Positions 52,851 through 63,956 of a DNA stretch of 64,000 bases are shown here, piece by piece; the first letter of the stretch is position 1, and each line of letters opens with the position of its first letter. Below the pieces are notes generated by a model. The model saw only the letters and a program-made list of their open reading frames with translations. It did not search any database and was not told the DNA's origin. This stretch comes from Azolla caroliniana (taxonomy: Eukaryota > Polypodiophyta). Both the position numbers and the translations under genes were made by a program. Location: positions 12,834,001 through 12,898,000 of the forward strand of contig JBHGNT010000003.1 of NCBI GenBank assembly GCA_043228905.1. The letters are read 5' to 3'.

Positions 52851-55493
52851 CCCGGGTAAGCCGCGATGTCATCTTCAATGAATCGGCTTCATGGTACTTA
52901 TCTTCGTCTCCAAACCCCAACAACTCCATTCTGAATTCTAAGGATGAGGCCAGTTAAGCCAAAATGCCTCCGAACAAAGAAGAAATCAGATCTTTGGAAG
53001 AGAGTCCGATCTCATTCCGGCTAAGTGGGAGGAATGAGAGACTGAGTCGGAATGAGAAGTCGGCGCGTAGTGGAGACTTGGTTGTGTTGTCCTTGCATAA
53101 TAAGCCGAAGAGATGGCCTACGTGCAAAGAGAAGGGGAAGATGAAAATCTCGGAGTACGACATGGATGCCGGTTTTTCGGACCGAAGCGAATCCAAAATG
53201 GCCCGGAGCGACAACAAACCTTCAGAGAAAAGTTTAGAGTCAATCGAGAGGATCATCAAATCACCAAAGCAGAAGTTGCGCCAATCTACCCGCTAGAAGA
53301 ACACCATAGTTCAATATGGATACAATGAATACATGGTGCACAACTATGCGTACATGACAAAGGTGGCGGAAGTGTGTGAGCCGGAGAGCTACACAAAAGC
53401 GGCAAAGGATGCAAATTGGCATGCTGCTATGCAGGAAGAGATGCACGCCTTATCCAAAATGAAACATGGGACTTGGTTGACGCACCGAAGAGTGTGAAGC
53501 CGATCGTATGTAGGTGGGTGTATAAGGTCAAGTACAACACTGACGGCACCATCAACCAATACAAGGCCTAGTTAGTGGCGGAAGGCTATCCGCAACAACA
53601 TGGCATCGACTACGATGAGACGTTTTTGCTAGCAGTAGTTGCAGCAAAGGGGTGGTAGTTACATCAAATAGATGTAAAGAATGCGTTCTTGCAAGCTGAG
53701 CTTGAGGAACAGGTGTACATGGTACAACCCCCCAAATTTCAGTTCAGTTGTTTGCCGACTGAAGGAGTTCCTCTACAGACTAAAGCAAGCCCCATGTGCC
53801 TGGAACGCGAAGATCACGCAACAACTGCGTCAGATGGGGTTTGCCACGTCAAATTTGAACTTTGTTTTTCATCCGGCAAGGTCAGAGTGGATCGGTTAGT
53901 ATTTTACTTTACATTGATGATTTAGTCATCACTGGTGCCGACCAAGAAGAAATCAGCCACATCAAGTCCAACTACCGGCATCATTTGACATGAAGGATCA
54001 AGGTCAGAGTGGGTCGGCTAGTATTTTACTTTACATTGATGATTTAGTCATCACCGGTGCCGACCAAGAAGAAATCAGCCACGTCAAGTCCAACTACCGG
54101 CATCATTTGACATGAAGGATCTGGGGGACCTTCATTACTTCTTGGGATCAAAGTGATCCGCACCCCCAAAGGCATATTAATCAACCAACGACATTATGTG
54201 TTGAGTATGCTCTTCAGGTTCGGTATGATGGAATGCAAGTCCGTCTCAACTCCTCTGGATCCCCGACTCCTCAATGGCATGCGACCTGAAAAGATTTCAA
54301 TAGATAGTCGGAAGACTTATATGCTTGACCATCACCTGGCCGGACCTCAGCTATATGGTCGCCTTGATTAGTCAATTCATGACGCATCTGACCGTGGAGC
54401 ACCTTCAGTGCACGCAACGAATACCTAGGTATGTCAGCGGCACTAAGGACAGGGTACTACCGAACAATTGGTTAGGTACACGGATGCCAACTAGGCCGGA
54501 ACCACCAGCGATCGTAGGTCTGCGTCGGGCTTCGCATTTTCACTTGGAAGCGGCACGATCTCTTGGAGTAACAAAAAGCAACTGACAGTTGCATTGTCAA
54601 GCACGGAGGCTAAGTATCGAGGAGTGGTTGTTGTGATGTGCGAAGCCATATGGCTCAAAAGGCTATTGAAGGATCGGCAAGTGGAAGTGTCTGATCCGAC
54701 AACGATCTACTACCACAACTTCAACAAGATCCAACTTGCAGAGAACCCCGTCTTCAACAACATCCAACTTCAGTTTTTCACGAGTGAGTCCTTTCCGGTG
54801 AAGTCAAAGTAGCGTATGTTTCGACGGGTCGGCAAACTACCAATATCTACCAAACCCCTTGGCCTGGACATGTTGCGGAAATTTACGAGTGCACTTGGTT
54901 TGCAGCACCTTGACGTGCCAATCTTGAGGGGGAGGAATAGAGAAAGGAGTGGAAGAGACCATAAAGTTGTGTCGGATGAAGAGTTCGACTTCGGATCGGC
55001 TGAAGAAGCCAAAGATGGATATAGGGGGAACGGAAGGGACGAGTCGTAGCCAGATCCAACCAAACAAGGGGGAGGTAAAGCCAAGAAGGTCATAGAGGCC
55101 AGGACCAAGACATGGTCAGATGTGGTCAAGGGCCTAAACAAGGAACACGGATCAGAAACAGTTGATTCGGTCGAACAAATCGATTCAGATGAGACGAATC
55201 ATATAAAGGTCGAGTGGAAGAAAGGGCAGTTGAAGCTAATACCAAAATGAAGGAATCGTCGGGTCGATGAGCGCTGAAGTTGCGATAACGAGGGAGCTAA
55301 CAAGGTACTTAGGAGAAGACAAGCCGACCAAAAGGGTCGAGATTCATGGAATCGGAGGGGTCGAAAAGAAAAAGACTAGAGAGGTCGAGGAACATAGAAC
55401 CAAACCGAACTAGGAGCTCGAGCAAGGCATGGAGACGTTAGGAAGAGTCCGATGTTGACTCAAGGAGAACCTCAAGTTGAGCTTGAGGGGGAG
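52851..55493 (+). pseudogene. pol: Copia N RT, RNase H and C-terminal extension (decayed)
   Basis: The linker (MPPNKEEIRSLEESPISFRL) matches Copia D. RT blocks are ANWHAAMQEEMHAL (53410), KNAFLQAELEEQVYM (53680) and LYIDDLVITGADQEE (53910). A 122 bp tandem duplication repeats the catalytic block. RNase H blocks follow (LSSTEAKYRG at 54590, TIYYHNFNKIQLA at 54705). After RNase H the extension continues as in Copia D (ERSGRDHKVVSDEEFDFGSA, then TNHIKVEWKKGQLKLIPK). Gag, protease and integrase are missing. Confidence 0.88.
53878..54121 (+). repeat. 122 bp tandem duplication in Copia N RT
   Basis: Two copies (53878-53999 and 54000-54121) start AAGGTCAGAGTGG and differ at about four sites. Each contains the YIDD catalytic motif. 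Copia D has the segment once. Confidence 0.95.
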
Positions 55494-55919
55494 TGTTGAG
55501 TGGACAAGCTCAAATTGGGCCAGATCAGCTAAAGAAACCGAGAACCGGGTGGATTGGACCGATTGGTTAGGCCCGGATCGGCTGAAGAAGTCGAGAGCCG
55601 GATCGGATGGAAACTAATCAGCGATGCCAGATCGGTGGGATCTGGTAGGCCGTTGGAAAGATATTCTGTGAAGGAATATATTTGGGAGTTAGTGGTGGGG
55701 CTCCTTTATGAGCATTGAAGTATTGACAATACTTGTGTCAGTCCTTTTAAGGACTTGTATAAAAGTGTTCTCTAAGCACATTCGATGTATAGAATGAGCA
55801 CCATTTTTTAATAGAGTTGTTTTGTTGTCTGTCTCTCTCTCTCACACCTACTCTACATATTCCATTCTTCGTGTTTTCTATTGTGATCTGTGTTTAGCTT
55901 CCGCACTGTAATTCTTACA
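55494..55919 (+). repeat. Copia N 3' LTR
   Basis: It runs TGTTGAGTGGACAAGC to GTAATTCTTACA, 426 bp, preceded by CTTGAGGGGGAG. Palindromes AAGTATTGACAATACTT (55718-55734) and AGTCCTTTTAAGGACT (55740-55755) sit directly upstream of TATAAAAG (about 55759). They correspond to those of Copia D with paired base changes. Confidence 0.9.
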
Positions 55920-56123
55920 GAAATTTATATGGAGCAGTCAAAAAGCTTTGTGGTATCCAACCAAGAACATCTAGCCTAGGACTCTGGAAGAGTCTATACA
56001 CCCTAAAGCAAGCACCCCGGTAGTGGTATAAAAAGTTGATGACTTCATCCAATCAATCGGCTTCTCAAAGAGCAATGACGACCACTGCCCTTTCACCAAA
56101 ACAACTTGAGATAGATCACCCAT
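55920..56123 (+). pseudogene. Copia RT fragment (I family)
   Basis: EIYMEQSKSFVVSNQEHLA, then (after frame changes) YTLKQAPR, a stop, WYKK and SIGFSKS-like sequence match RT of Copia I between residues of EEIYMEQPKGF and DEDHCLF. It is 204 bp long, bounded on both sides by LTR edges (Copia N left, Gypsy-M right). The TAG replaces the Gln of QAPRQW. Confidence 0.8.
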
Positions 56124-56509
56124 TGTTGGCCGGTCAGAAGAGCAAGGACAAGTGGGAAGGCGGAATCGGATCGGATAATAGGAAGTAATAGTAGAATTAT
56201 TATTCGGAGGGACGAATTCGGTACAGTTGTACCGATCCGGATCCGAACCGATTCGGATGTCGGTTGCCTAAGCGCACCGATTGTAACCTTGCCGGATGCC
56301 TATAAAAGGATCCGATGATTTGTAAAGTGTTTTGACGGAAGTAATACAATAGCAATTATTGTGTATTTATCTGTATCTCGTATTGTTTGCCGTCCGTGCT
56401 TAATTGTAATCATCTTATGCGTGTAACCTAGCATCCAATCCTTACCACCCCTTTGGAGAAGTGTCTGATAGACACCTGTGTTGAGGCTAGTCCAGCCAGA
56501 CAGACAACA
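56124..56509 (+). repeat. Gypsy-M 5' LTR
   Basis: It runs TGTTGGCCGGTCAG to CAGACAACA, about 386 bp. Upstream of the TATA box (TATAAAAG, 56301-56308) are inverted repeats CGGTACAGTTGTACCG and CGGTTGCCTAAGCGCACCG. TGGCAACC at 56516 is the same candidate primer site as in Gypsy-A. The right edge is inferred from that site because the 3' LTR is not present. Confidence 0.82.
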
Positions 56510-57873
56510 CTATTTTGGCAACCATGATGGCGACCCCCCTTTGGAGACGGAGTCGAAGAATGATACGTGGCGATGCAAGTCAATAATGACAAAATATGCA
56601 AGAAATGGTGATGGTGATTGAAAGCCGTCAAGGAATGCAACAGGGTGATGTTGTGTGCAAGGAAGATGAAGAATGTTACGTGGTGATGATCTGCAAGAAA
56701 TGGAATCGACAACAATATGCAAAAAATGGCGACCATGATGTGCATGAGAAGCAAGAAATGACAGATTGATTATCAGTGCCATGATTCTGATACAAATTAA
56801 TGTCTATACAAGTGTATTTTGTTTGTCATGTGATTGGTCTTTTTGGCTTGGATCTGATCGCAAAGAAAGAAGAAAAAAGCAAGGGAGAAATAAAGCCTAT
56901 GATCTATGCGAGACCCAACCACCACATGTTGTATCTTCCAAAGATGCAAGAGTGCATTTCTATCCACATATGACCGGACACACATGGCCAGAAAGCAACC
57001 GACTGGACCAAAGGGAATTGTTGGAACAAAGATGGAGAAGGCAATTAAGAAAGCGAAAGAAATACAAACCGATGCGGAAAGACACGACTAGTCAAATGGC
57101 CCGGAACAAGGAACCAGAAGTACAACCAAATGGGCAGAACTCGCCGGAATGGCCAGACAACGGGCAAGAGTGGCCGGAGTGATTGGATAGTAGCCAAAGT
57201 GTCTAAGTGGCCGGACAACAGTCGGAGCGACCGTAGAGAGGTCGGATGGCCGAATAACGGCCAGACAGCGGCTGAAGAGCAACCGGGCAACAGTCTGCGC
57301 GGTTGGAGAGCGGTCGGAAGGGCCGGAAACTGGTCGGAATAACCGGATGCAGACATGCGACCAGGACGACAGACCGGACGCACGACCGGAAGACAACAGA
57401 CAAATGGCTGGGACAATAGCTGAACAACAATAGGAGTGGCGGCAAATAATCAGTGGCGGCAACGAAAAATTGGCGATGAAGATGGTCGGACAACAAACGG
57501 CCGAGTAAAAGCGGTCAGACGAATGACAATGCCAAACAATGGCAGAACTGGCTGGACGAACCGGACAGATGAGCGGACGGGATGGACAAGCAACAGATAG
57601 CCGACGACCGGACAGACGACGGGAGGAAGACTGGAATCGACGGACACGCCGGACAAAGCGACAGACGATGGCCGGAATAGCAAACATCGAATGGTTGTAG
57701 AGGCGGCCGAAAAGACACGACCAGAAGGGCCGAAGACAGAGACGGCAACCAACTGACAACCGATAGACAACAACAGCTAGACACAGCCGAACCGCGGCCA
57801 GAACGGAGGCCGGAAGAACGACCGGATAGATGGCCACGATTCCTACAAAGTGCAGAGGACAACCGGGGGATGG
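56510..57873 (+). other. Long leader of Gypsy-M
   Basis: About 1.36 kb lies between the LTR and the gag start, against 55 bp in Gypsy-A. The second half is built from degenerate GGCCGGACAACAG-type units, which keep long frames open on both strands (for example minus 57957-57088). A 138-codon frame at 56766-57182 has no recognisable similarity and I do not call it a gene. The leader may hold packaging or translation signals, or captured sequence. Confidence 0.6.
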
Positions 57874-59826
57874 ATGTCTAGACCAAACGACGACCACATC
57901 ACCGAACGAGGGAGACGATACACCGAACGCGAGCAACGACGGGAAGCCCTGCAGCAAGCCGTCGACGAGATCCGGCGGGATCGGTCATTCTCCAAAACTC
58001 TTCGAAGAGTCGCAGAAGAAGCACTGCAGTTCCGGGTTCTGCAAATCCCTAACGAAGGCAGTAGCATAACAAGCCTGCAAGAGGCGGAAACGATACTGCA
58101 GACGCTCGCCGCGGGCGACGGGGACTCGGAAGCATTCGCAACACTTGAGGCGGAGTCGGAAAGCGACGGAAGTGTTGCATCCCGGTATAAAAGCAGCCAC
58201 GACACACCAAACGACCGGGAGGACGAGGGGTCGGAAGACTCAGTAACACCGGCGCCAGAGGAAGAAATAACCCTGGAATTTGGTGACCGGCAACCGCCGA
58301 GGAAGGCTGACCGGATACCAACAACAACCGCGAGGGAACCGAAGGAGCGGATACCGACAACACCCGCGGAGGAACCAACGGACCGGACACCGGCAACACC
58401 CGCGGAGGAACCAAAGGTTCTCACACCAACGCCAACAGCGGACAGAGAACGGAGGGAACAGGAGAGTCAGTTGGACGACATGATGCCGTACCCATACCCA
58501 AAGTACCGGGATGAGGCCGACGCGGAGGCACACGTGTACGCATTCCTCCAAACATGGGAAGCCAACCATATCTCCCAAAGACTGACGGAGCCTGAAGCCG
58601 AACAATCCAAAATCGCGGAATTCGGCATAACCTTAGAAGGACCGGCGGCCCAATGGCACGCAAAGCACTTACCAGGCACCTTTGCCACATTCGATGCCTT
58701 GAAGGCCAGATTCCTCAGGTTTTTTCACAGACAATTTGAGCAAAGGGAATTGGTCGGGCAGTTCTACACCACCCGGCAGGAACAGAACGAGACTATGCCA
58801 CAATTCATCATTCGGTTCCAGACCCTGCACAGCCAACTAACAAGAGCACCACCCGAAGACGAAGCCAAAGCAGTCTTTCTGGCCGCACTGAAAGAGCCAC
58901 TTCAAACAATGTGCGGAGTCCTTGATTTCCAAACCATCACAATGGACCAAGTTATTGATCGGGTTTTAGAAATGGACAAGACTAGCCCCTTCTTGTCGAT
59001 GGGGATGTTACACCGGGCACTCCCAAAAGAGGAAGACCTGAGGTTCCGACAGGCCTTACAATGTACAACATGCCTAAATTCGGGGCACTCAACAGTAGAC
59101 TGCACCCTGCGGACACAATGTGTGATCTGCAACTCTCGAGCCCATACAACGGACCGATGCGAATACAACCTGTTAAATCGGTAGGCAGCACCGGTTCGAC
59201 ACATAGAACCGCGCAATCAGAACCCGGACGAGGATCGATTCCGGAGAGACGACCGCTACCAACGCAAACGCGGTAACAGATACGCTGATAGAAGACGCGA
59301 CAATTATGACCGAGAGGAGAGACGCAGAGATAGCTACCCCCGGGACCGGTACGACAGAGACGAATCCCCGGAAGAAGACAGACGCGGAGAAGAGAGGCGA
59401 CAAGGATACGCTGATAGAAGACGCGACAACTATGACCGAGAGGAGAGACGCAAAGATAGCTACCCCCGGGACCGGTACGACCGAGACGGAGCCCCGGAAT
59501 ACGACCGACGCGGAGAAGAGAGGCGACAAGGGAACCGAAATTTCCGACGGAATCAGAAGCGTGGATTTTTCCGAAGAGAGGAACATCGGGAGGCAGCAAG
59601 GAATGACAACCCGGTATCCGTACCGGATAACCGAAAAACCGAAGACGACCGCTGGAGCATACCCACCCTCCAAACCGGGGACAAAGGAGAAACGAGCAAC
59701 AGTCACAAGGTGTACTGTTATTACTGCCGCAAGGAAGGCCACTATAGTAACCAATGCCCAAGCAAAACCTATGACAAGCAGCCGGAAGTCAACATGGTTA
59801 CAGCCGAAATAACAGAAGTACAGTAG
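57874..59826 (+). pseudogene. gag: Gypsy-M gag
   Basis: The start MSRPNDDHITERGRRYTERE at 57874 aligns with Gypsy-A gag, so an ATG eight codons upstream is not used. An acidic Pro/Thr repeat region (58300-58440, TPAEEPTDRTPATPAEEPK) precedes the Gag domain (YPKYRDEADAEAHVYAFLQT, FATFDALKARFLRFFHRQFE, FIIRFQTLHSQLTRAPPED). Two knuckles follow (CTTCLNSGHSTVDC and CVICNSRAHTTDRC), then an Arg/Asp/Tyr-rich repeat region (59270-59540) and a third knuckle YYCRKEGHYSNQC (59719-59757). TAG at 59182-59184 and at 59824-59826 replace Gln codons present in Gypsy-A. Protease follows in the same frame. Confidence 0.93.
59271..59540 (+). repeat. Duplicated Arg/Asp/Tyr-rich block in Gypsy-M gag
   Basis: The block GYADRRRDNYDREERR, then DSYPRDRYDRD, occurs twice, about 129 bp apart (near 59276 and 59405). 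Duplicated basic/acidic sequence flanks the third zinc knuckle. Gypsy-A has only a single diverged version. Confidence 0.85.
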
Positions 59827-62219
59827 GTCACAACCCGGTCAAAGGGAAAGACCGCCGAGTGGGAAGCCCAGGAGGCAATCAGAAAACAAGCGACACAATG
59901 GATCAAGGAGGCCAATGAACAGAATGCGGCAGAAGTAAGAGACCAAAATATGCCAAAAGATGAAGAAATCATACAGCCAGGAGAAAACCCGACGTGGCAA
60001 GCGCTACAGGACTGTCAAATCGTGCTGCCGTTAGCACGACTACTACAGTTAGTGCCACGATTTACGGCAGACCTACAGGCATCCGTCAGCAAACCGAAGC
60101 CGACGCCAGCACCGGCATTCTTCTCCAACCCGGAGGAAGGACCAGCGGTGGTCGATACAAGTAGCCCGGCGATCACGACAATCGTGAAAGGAAAGGAAAT
60201 TGCTGGAACGATTATGACGGAGGCTCCGGGGTAAATGTCATCAGCCAACAGACATGCAACGACCTGGGCATCCGGGAATGGGAACCATGCCCCTTCTGGT
60301 TACGCATGGCGGATACTAGCTCAGTCCGACCGACCGGGCTTATCCGGGATTTGGAAATCACGATCGGAGGCCACGTATTCCGGATATCGACCGTAGTGTT
60401 GCAGCTGAATGTACAAGGCGCGTACCCCCTACTGCTAGGACGACCATGGCTGCGAACGGCGCATATCAAGCAGAACTGGCAAAAGAACATGATCACATTC
60501 CGGCGAGGGAAAACAAAGGTACGAGTAACGACGCAACCACGGGTGATCACCAGTAAGGAAGCAACTCCATTGTATGCGGAAAGCATTAACATGTTGGAGG
60601 GATTACCGGACGAGGAAGTCGAGCGGTACCTCGAGGAACACCCACGAATCGTCCCACTATTTGAGGTGTATATCACGGCGGCAGTAGAACCGTACATTAC
60701 GACGCCGGAAGAACTGAACCAAGCGGCGATCCGGGAACTACGACAAGCGCAGGAATCCCTAGAGAGGGAAATGACGATATCCCAGAGGGTAAAAGCATCC
60801 CAACTCGAGGAGGTGGACCTCGGCACAGCAAACAAGCCCCGACCGGTAAATGTTGCAAAGGAATTGCCGAAGGAAGAAAAGAAGGCAATGGTAGCATTGT
60901 TAACAGACTTCAAGGATGTGTTCGCGTGGTCGTACGAAGACATGCGAGGGCTGGACCCCCAACTCTATCAGCACCAAATTCACCTAAGTACGGACACGAA
61001 ACCGATTGCTCAACGCAGATACCGGATGAATCCGAATTATGCGGCAAAGGTGAAGGAGGAAATTGATAAGCTCCTCCGGGTCGGATTTATCCGACCGGTC
61101 AAGCAGGCAACCTGGCTGAGTCCGATAGTGGTGGTCCCGAAAAAGAACGGAAAAATCCGGGTATGCGTGGACTACCGAAAACTAAATGCCGCAACAGTGA
61201 CCGATGCGCTTCCACTACCATTTACGGACGGGGTGTTAGATGCGGTAGCCGGGCACGAAGTTTACAGCTTCCTGGATGGATTTAGCGGCTACAAGCAAAT
61301 ACGAATGATCCCGTCCGACCAAGAGAAGACAGCGTTCGTGACGGAATGGGGAGTGTTCATCGCGGTCGTGATGATGTTCGGACTAAAAACGGCTCCAGCG
61401 ACCTTTCAAAGGATAATAATGGAAATTTTCGGGGAATATATCCCCGGTTTTATGCAGGTCTTCCTTGACGATTTCGCGGTCTACAGCCGGCACGGAGAGC
61501 ATCTCGATCACCTCCGACTGTGCTTGGAGAAGTGCCGCGAGTACCGATTGAGCCTGAATCCGGCCAAGTGCGTCTTTGGAGTGGCAAGCGACAACTTGCT
61601 AGGGCACGTGGTGAGTAAGGAAGGAATTGCGGTAGATCCGGATAAAGTCAAGGCGATTCTCGATGCACCAGCACCAAGTAACGCAAAGGCTTTAAGCCGG
61701 TTCCTGGGCCAAATAAGGTGGCATAGCCGGATGATACGGCACCTCGCGGACTTTGCTACACCGTTACATACCGCCGTACATAGGGTACCCTTCCTATGGG
61801 CAGAGACGGAGGAGGAAGCCTACAAAGCGTTGAAGGTAATGCTGTCGCAAGCTCCGGTGGTGCAACCGCCGGATTGGAGTAAAAGCTTTCACTTCTTCGT
61901 CGACGCGTCGAACGTAGCAATCGGCACCGTTCTGATGCAACTCACAGAGCCGAAATGGTACCGACCGGTGTACTACGCAAGCCGGAAACTCTCAAAAGCC
62001 GAACAGAATTACTCTACGACGGAACGCGAGGCATTGGGAATGGTGTATAGTGTCACAAAGTACAGGCACTATCTGCTCGGAAGGAAGTTTTCCTTCCATG
62101 TCGACCATTCGGCACTACTCTACCTGGTCTCGAAGGCATCCCTGACGGGAAAAATTGCACGGTGGACACTGCTACTACAGGAATTTGAATTCGACATTTT
62201 CCACCGACCCGGGGCGTAG
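59827..62219 (+). pseudogene. pol: Gypsy-M protease, reverse transcriptase and RNase H
   Basis: The protease region (TTIVKGKEIAGT, then DGGSGVNVIS) is interrupted by loss of one T near 60215. From 60306 to 62219 it is open: MADTSSVRPTGLIRDLEITI, VPLFEVYITAAVEPYI, RT with RMNPNYAAKVKEEIDKLLRV, VVVPKKNGKIRVCVDYRKLN, FPLPFTDG (here LPLPFTDG), FLDGFSGYKQIRM, FGLKTAPATFQRIIMEIF and the catalytic FLDD. RNase H shows FFVDASNVAIGTVLMQL, YYASRKLSKAEQNYSTTERE and FSFHVDHSALLYLVSKAS. TAG at 62217-62219 replaces Gln. Confidence 0.94.
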
Positions 62220-63889
62220 CATGCGGTAGCGGACTATCTAAGCAGACTTGAATCCGGAGAAGCAGGGGACGGCGTCCAGGATGAGTTTCCCGACGCCGAA
62301 TTGTTCCGGATCACGACGAAACCGGCAACGGATACAACGGTAGCCGACGAAGACACATGGCTAACTGAGATGCACCAGTTCCTGAGCACCGGAGTTCCCC
62401 CGGACAACATGGACTGCGATGAAAGGAAAAGGGTAGCAGTAAGAAGTAGACATTTCTGCTTGGTTGGGGACACCCTCTATCACAAGGGGGCAGATGGCAT
62501 CTGGAGACGAGCAGTGCGGAGCGATGAGAAGGATCTAATCCTCAGGGAAGCCCACTGTGGAATTGCTGGCGGGCATTATGCCGGCGACGCAACCGCTAGG
62601 AAAATATGGCAGAGCGGACTGTGGTGGCCGACTACCCTAAAAGATGCCGTGAAGTATAGCAGAGAATGCGATTTGTGTCAACGACTGGGCCAACCCACAG
62701 AGCAGGCCCAGATGCCACACCACCCGGTCTTGCCCTTAGAACCATTTCAAAAGTGGGGGTTGGACTTTGTCGGTCCCTTCAAACCACCGGCAATGCGAAC
62801 CGGAAATCGGTATGTCATAGTGGCGACCGACTATTGCACCAAATGGGTAGAAGCAAAGTCCTTACGGGACAACACGGTCGCTTCCACGGCAAAGTTTCTG
62901 TACGAATGCATATGGTGCCGGTATGGATGCCCGATCGAGCTTATAAGTGACCAAGGAGGACATTTTCCCGGGCAGGTAGTAGAAAGCCTGACGTCATTTT
63001 ACGCGGTGGTACATAAAAAGAGTACACCCTACTACCCTCAAGCCAATGGACTAGCGGAATCAACGAACAAAACTCTGCAGAACATCCTACGAAAAATCGT
63101 CAACGAGAACCGGACCGACTGGGATACGAAATTGCAAAGCGCGCTATGGGCGTACCGAACAACGTACAAAACCAGCATCCGGACAACCCCGTTCCGACTA
63201 GCATTCGGGTTAGAAGCGGTCATGCCGGTAGAGTTCCAGATCCCCAGCTTACGGATTCAGGTAAAGGAGCGCTTAAGTGAGAACGAGTCCGAACGAATCC
63301 GACTGGCAACGCTTTTGGAATTAGAGGAAAACCGAATAGCCAGCTTACTACAACTCGAACTGGAGCAAAGGAGGAGAAAAGCCTTCGTGGACTGACACCG
63401 GCGTGGCAATGAAAAGGAGTTCGAAGTCGGGAAACCGGTGCTACTATTCCAGACAAGGATGGGGAACATGCCGGGAAAGTTGCGGTTTCGATGGACCGGA
63501 CCGTTCTGGATCACCAAGGAGTACAATGGGTCGTATTAGCTCGGCACGTTGTCTGGAGATGTCATCGGCAAGTGGGCAAATGGATTTCGGCTAAAGCCGT
63601 ATAAAGGAAATATGCCAGCCAACCCGTTGAAGCGAAACCCGAAAATCCGGCAAGATGAGGAACCGACACCGACAAACGCTGCTCGGACCGAGGAAGAACC
63701 GACACCGACAGACGCTGCTGAAGACATTCGGACCGAGGAAGAACCGACACCGACAAACGCTGCTGAAGACATTCGGACAGAGAAAGAACCGACACCAATA
63801 CTGATGAGGACCATCCCGGAAAACCGACAGAAGGATCCGGTATCCACACGAACCGACCCGAACAAATCGGGGGGGACCAGCAAATGACG
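62220..63889 (+). pseudogene. pol: Gypsy-M integrase and C-terminal tail
   Basis: The zinc region is YHKGADGIWRRAV, REAHCGIAGGHYAGD and CDLCQRLGQ. The core has WGLDFVGPFKPPAMR and VATDYCTKWVEAK (first Asp), ISDQGGHFPGQVVE (second Asp) and YPQANGLAESTNKTLQN (Glu). PFRLAFGLEAVMPVEFQ and, after a TGA (63393-63395), the basic EKEFEVGKPVLLFQTRMG and FRWTGPFWITKEYNG follow. TAG at 63537-63539 replaces Gln. The tail carries three near-identical EEPTPTNAAEDIRTE-type repeats (63655-63790) and ends in KSGGTSK. No chromodomain is present. Confidence 0.93.
63655..63800 (+). repeat. Tandem 51-54 bp repeats in Gypsy-M pol tail
   Basis: Units GAGGAACCGACACCGACAAA, then CGCTGCTGAAGACATTCGGA, occur about three times, in frame. 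Confidence 0.9.
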
Positions 63890-63897
63890 TGGTCCAA

Positions 63898-63901
63898 GCA
63901 A

Positions 63902-63940
<39 letters not shown>

Positions 63941-63956
63941 AAATAAAAATAAAAAA
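63898..63956 (+). repeat. ATAA microsatellite
   Basis: About ten perfect AAAT/ATAA tetranucleotides are followed by AAAATAAAAAT, directly after the end of Gypsy-M pol. Gypsy-A has an A-rich spacer at the same position (38156-38180). Confidence 0.95.

Larger units (their letters stand above)
52851..55919 (+). mobile_element. Copia N (D family), 5' truncated, with 3' LTR
   Basis: It begins inside pol with SRDVIFNESASW, corresponding to position 7160 of Copia D, and continues through RT and RNase H to a purine tract and a 3' LTR. The protein is broken by many stops and frameshifts, so it is much older than Copia D. Confidence 0.9.

Noticed and set aside
56766-57182. 138-codon frame in the Gypsy-M leader as a captured host gene
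   Set aside because: It has no domain, no intron structure and no homologue in Gypsy-A. The evidence is insufficient.
57088-57957. Long minus-strand open frame of 289 codons in the Gypsy-M leader
   Set aside because: It is antisense to low-complexity GGCCGGACAAC repeats and to the gag start, with no recognisable domain. It stays open because of base composition.
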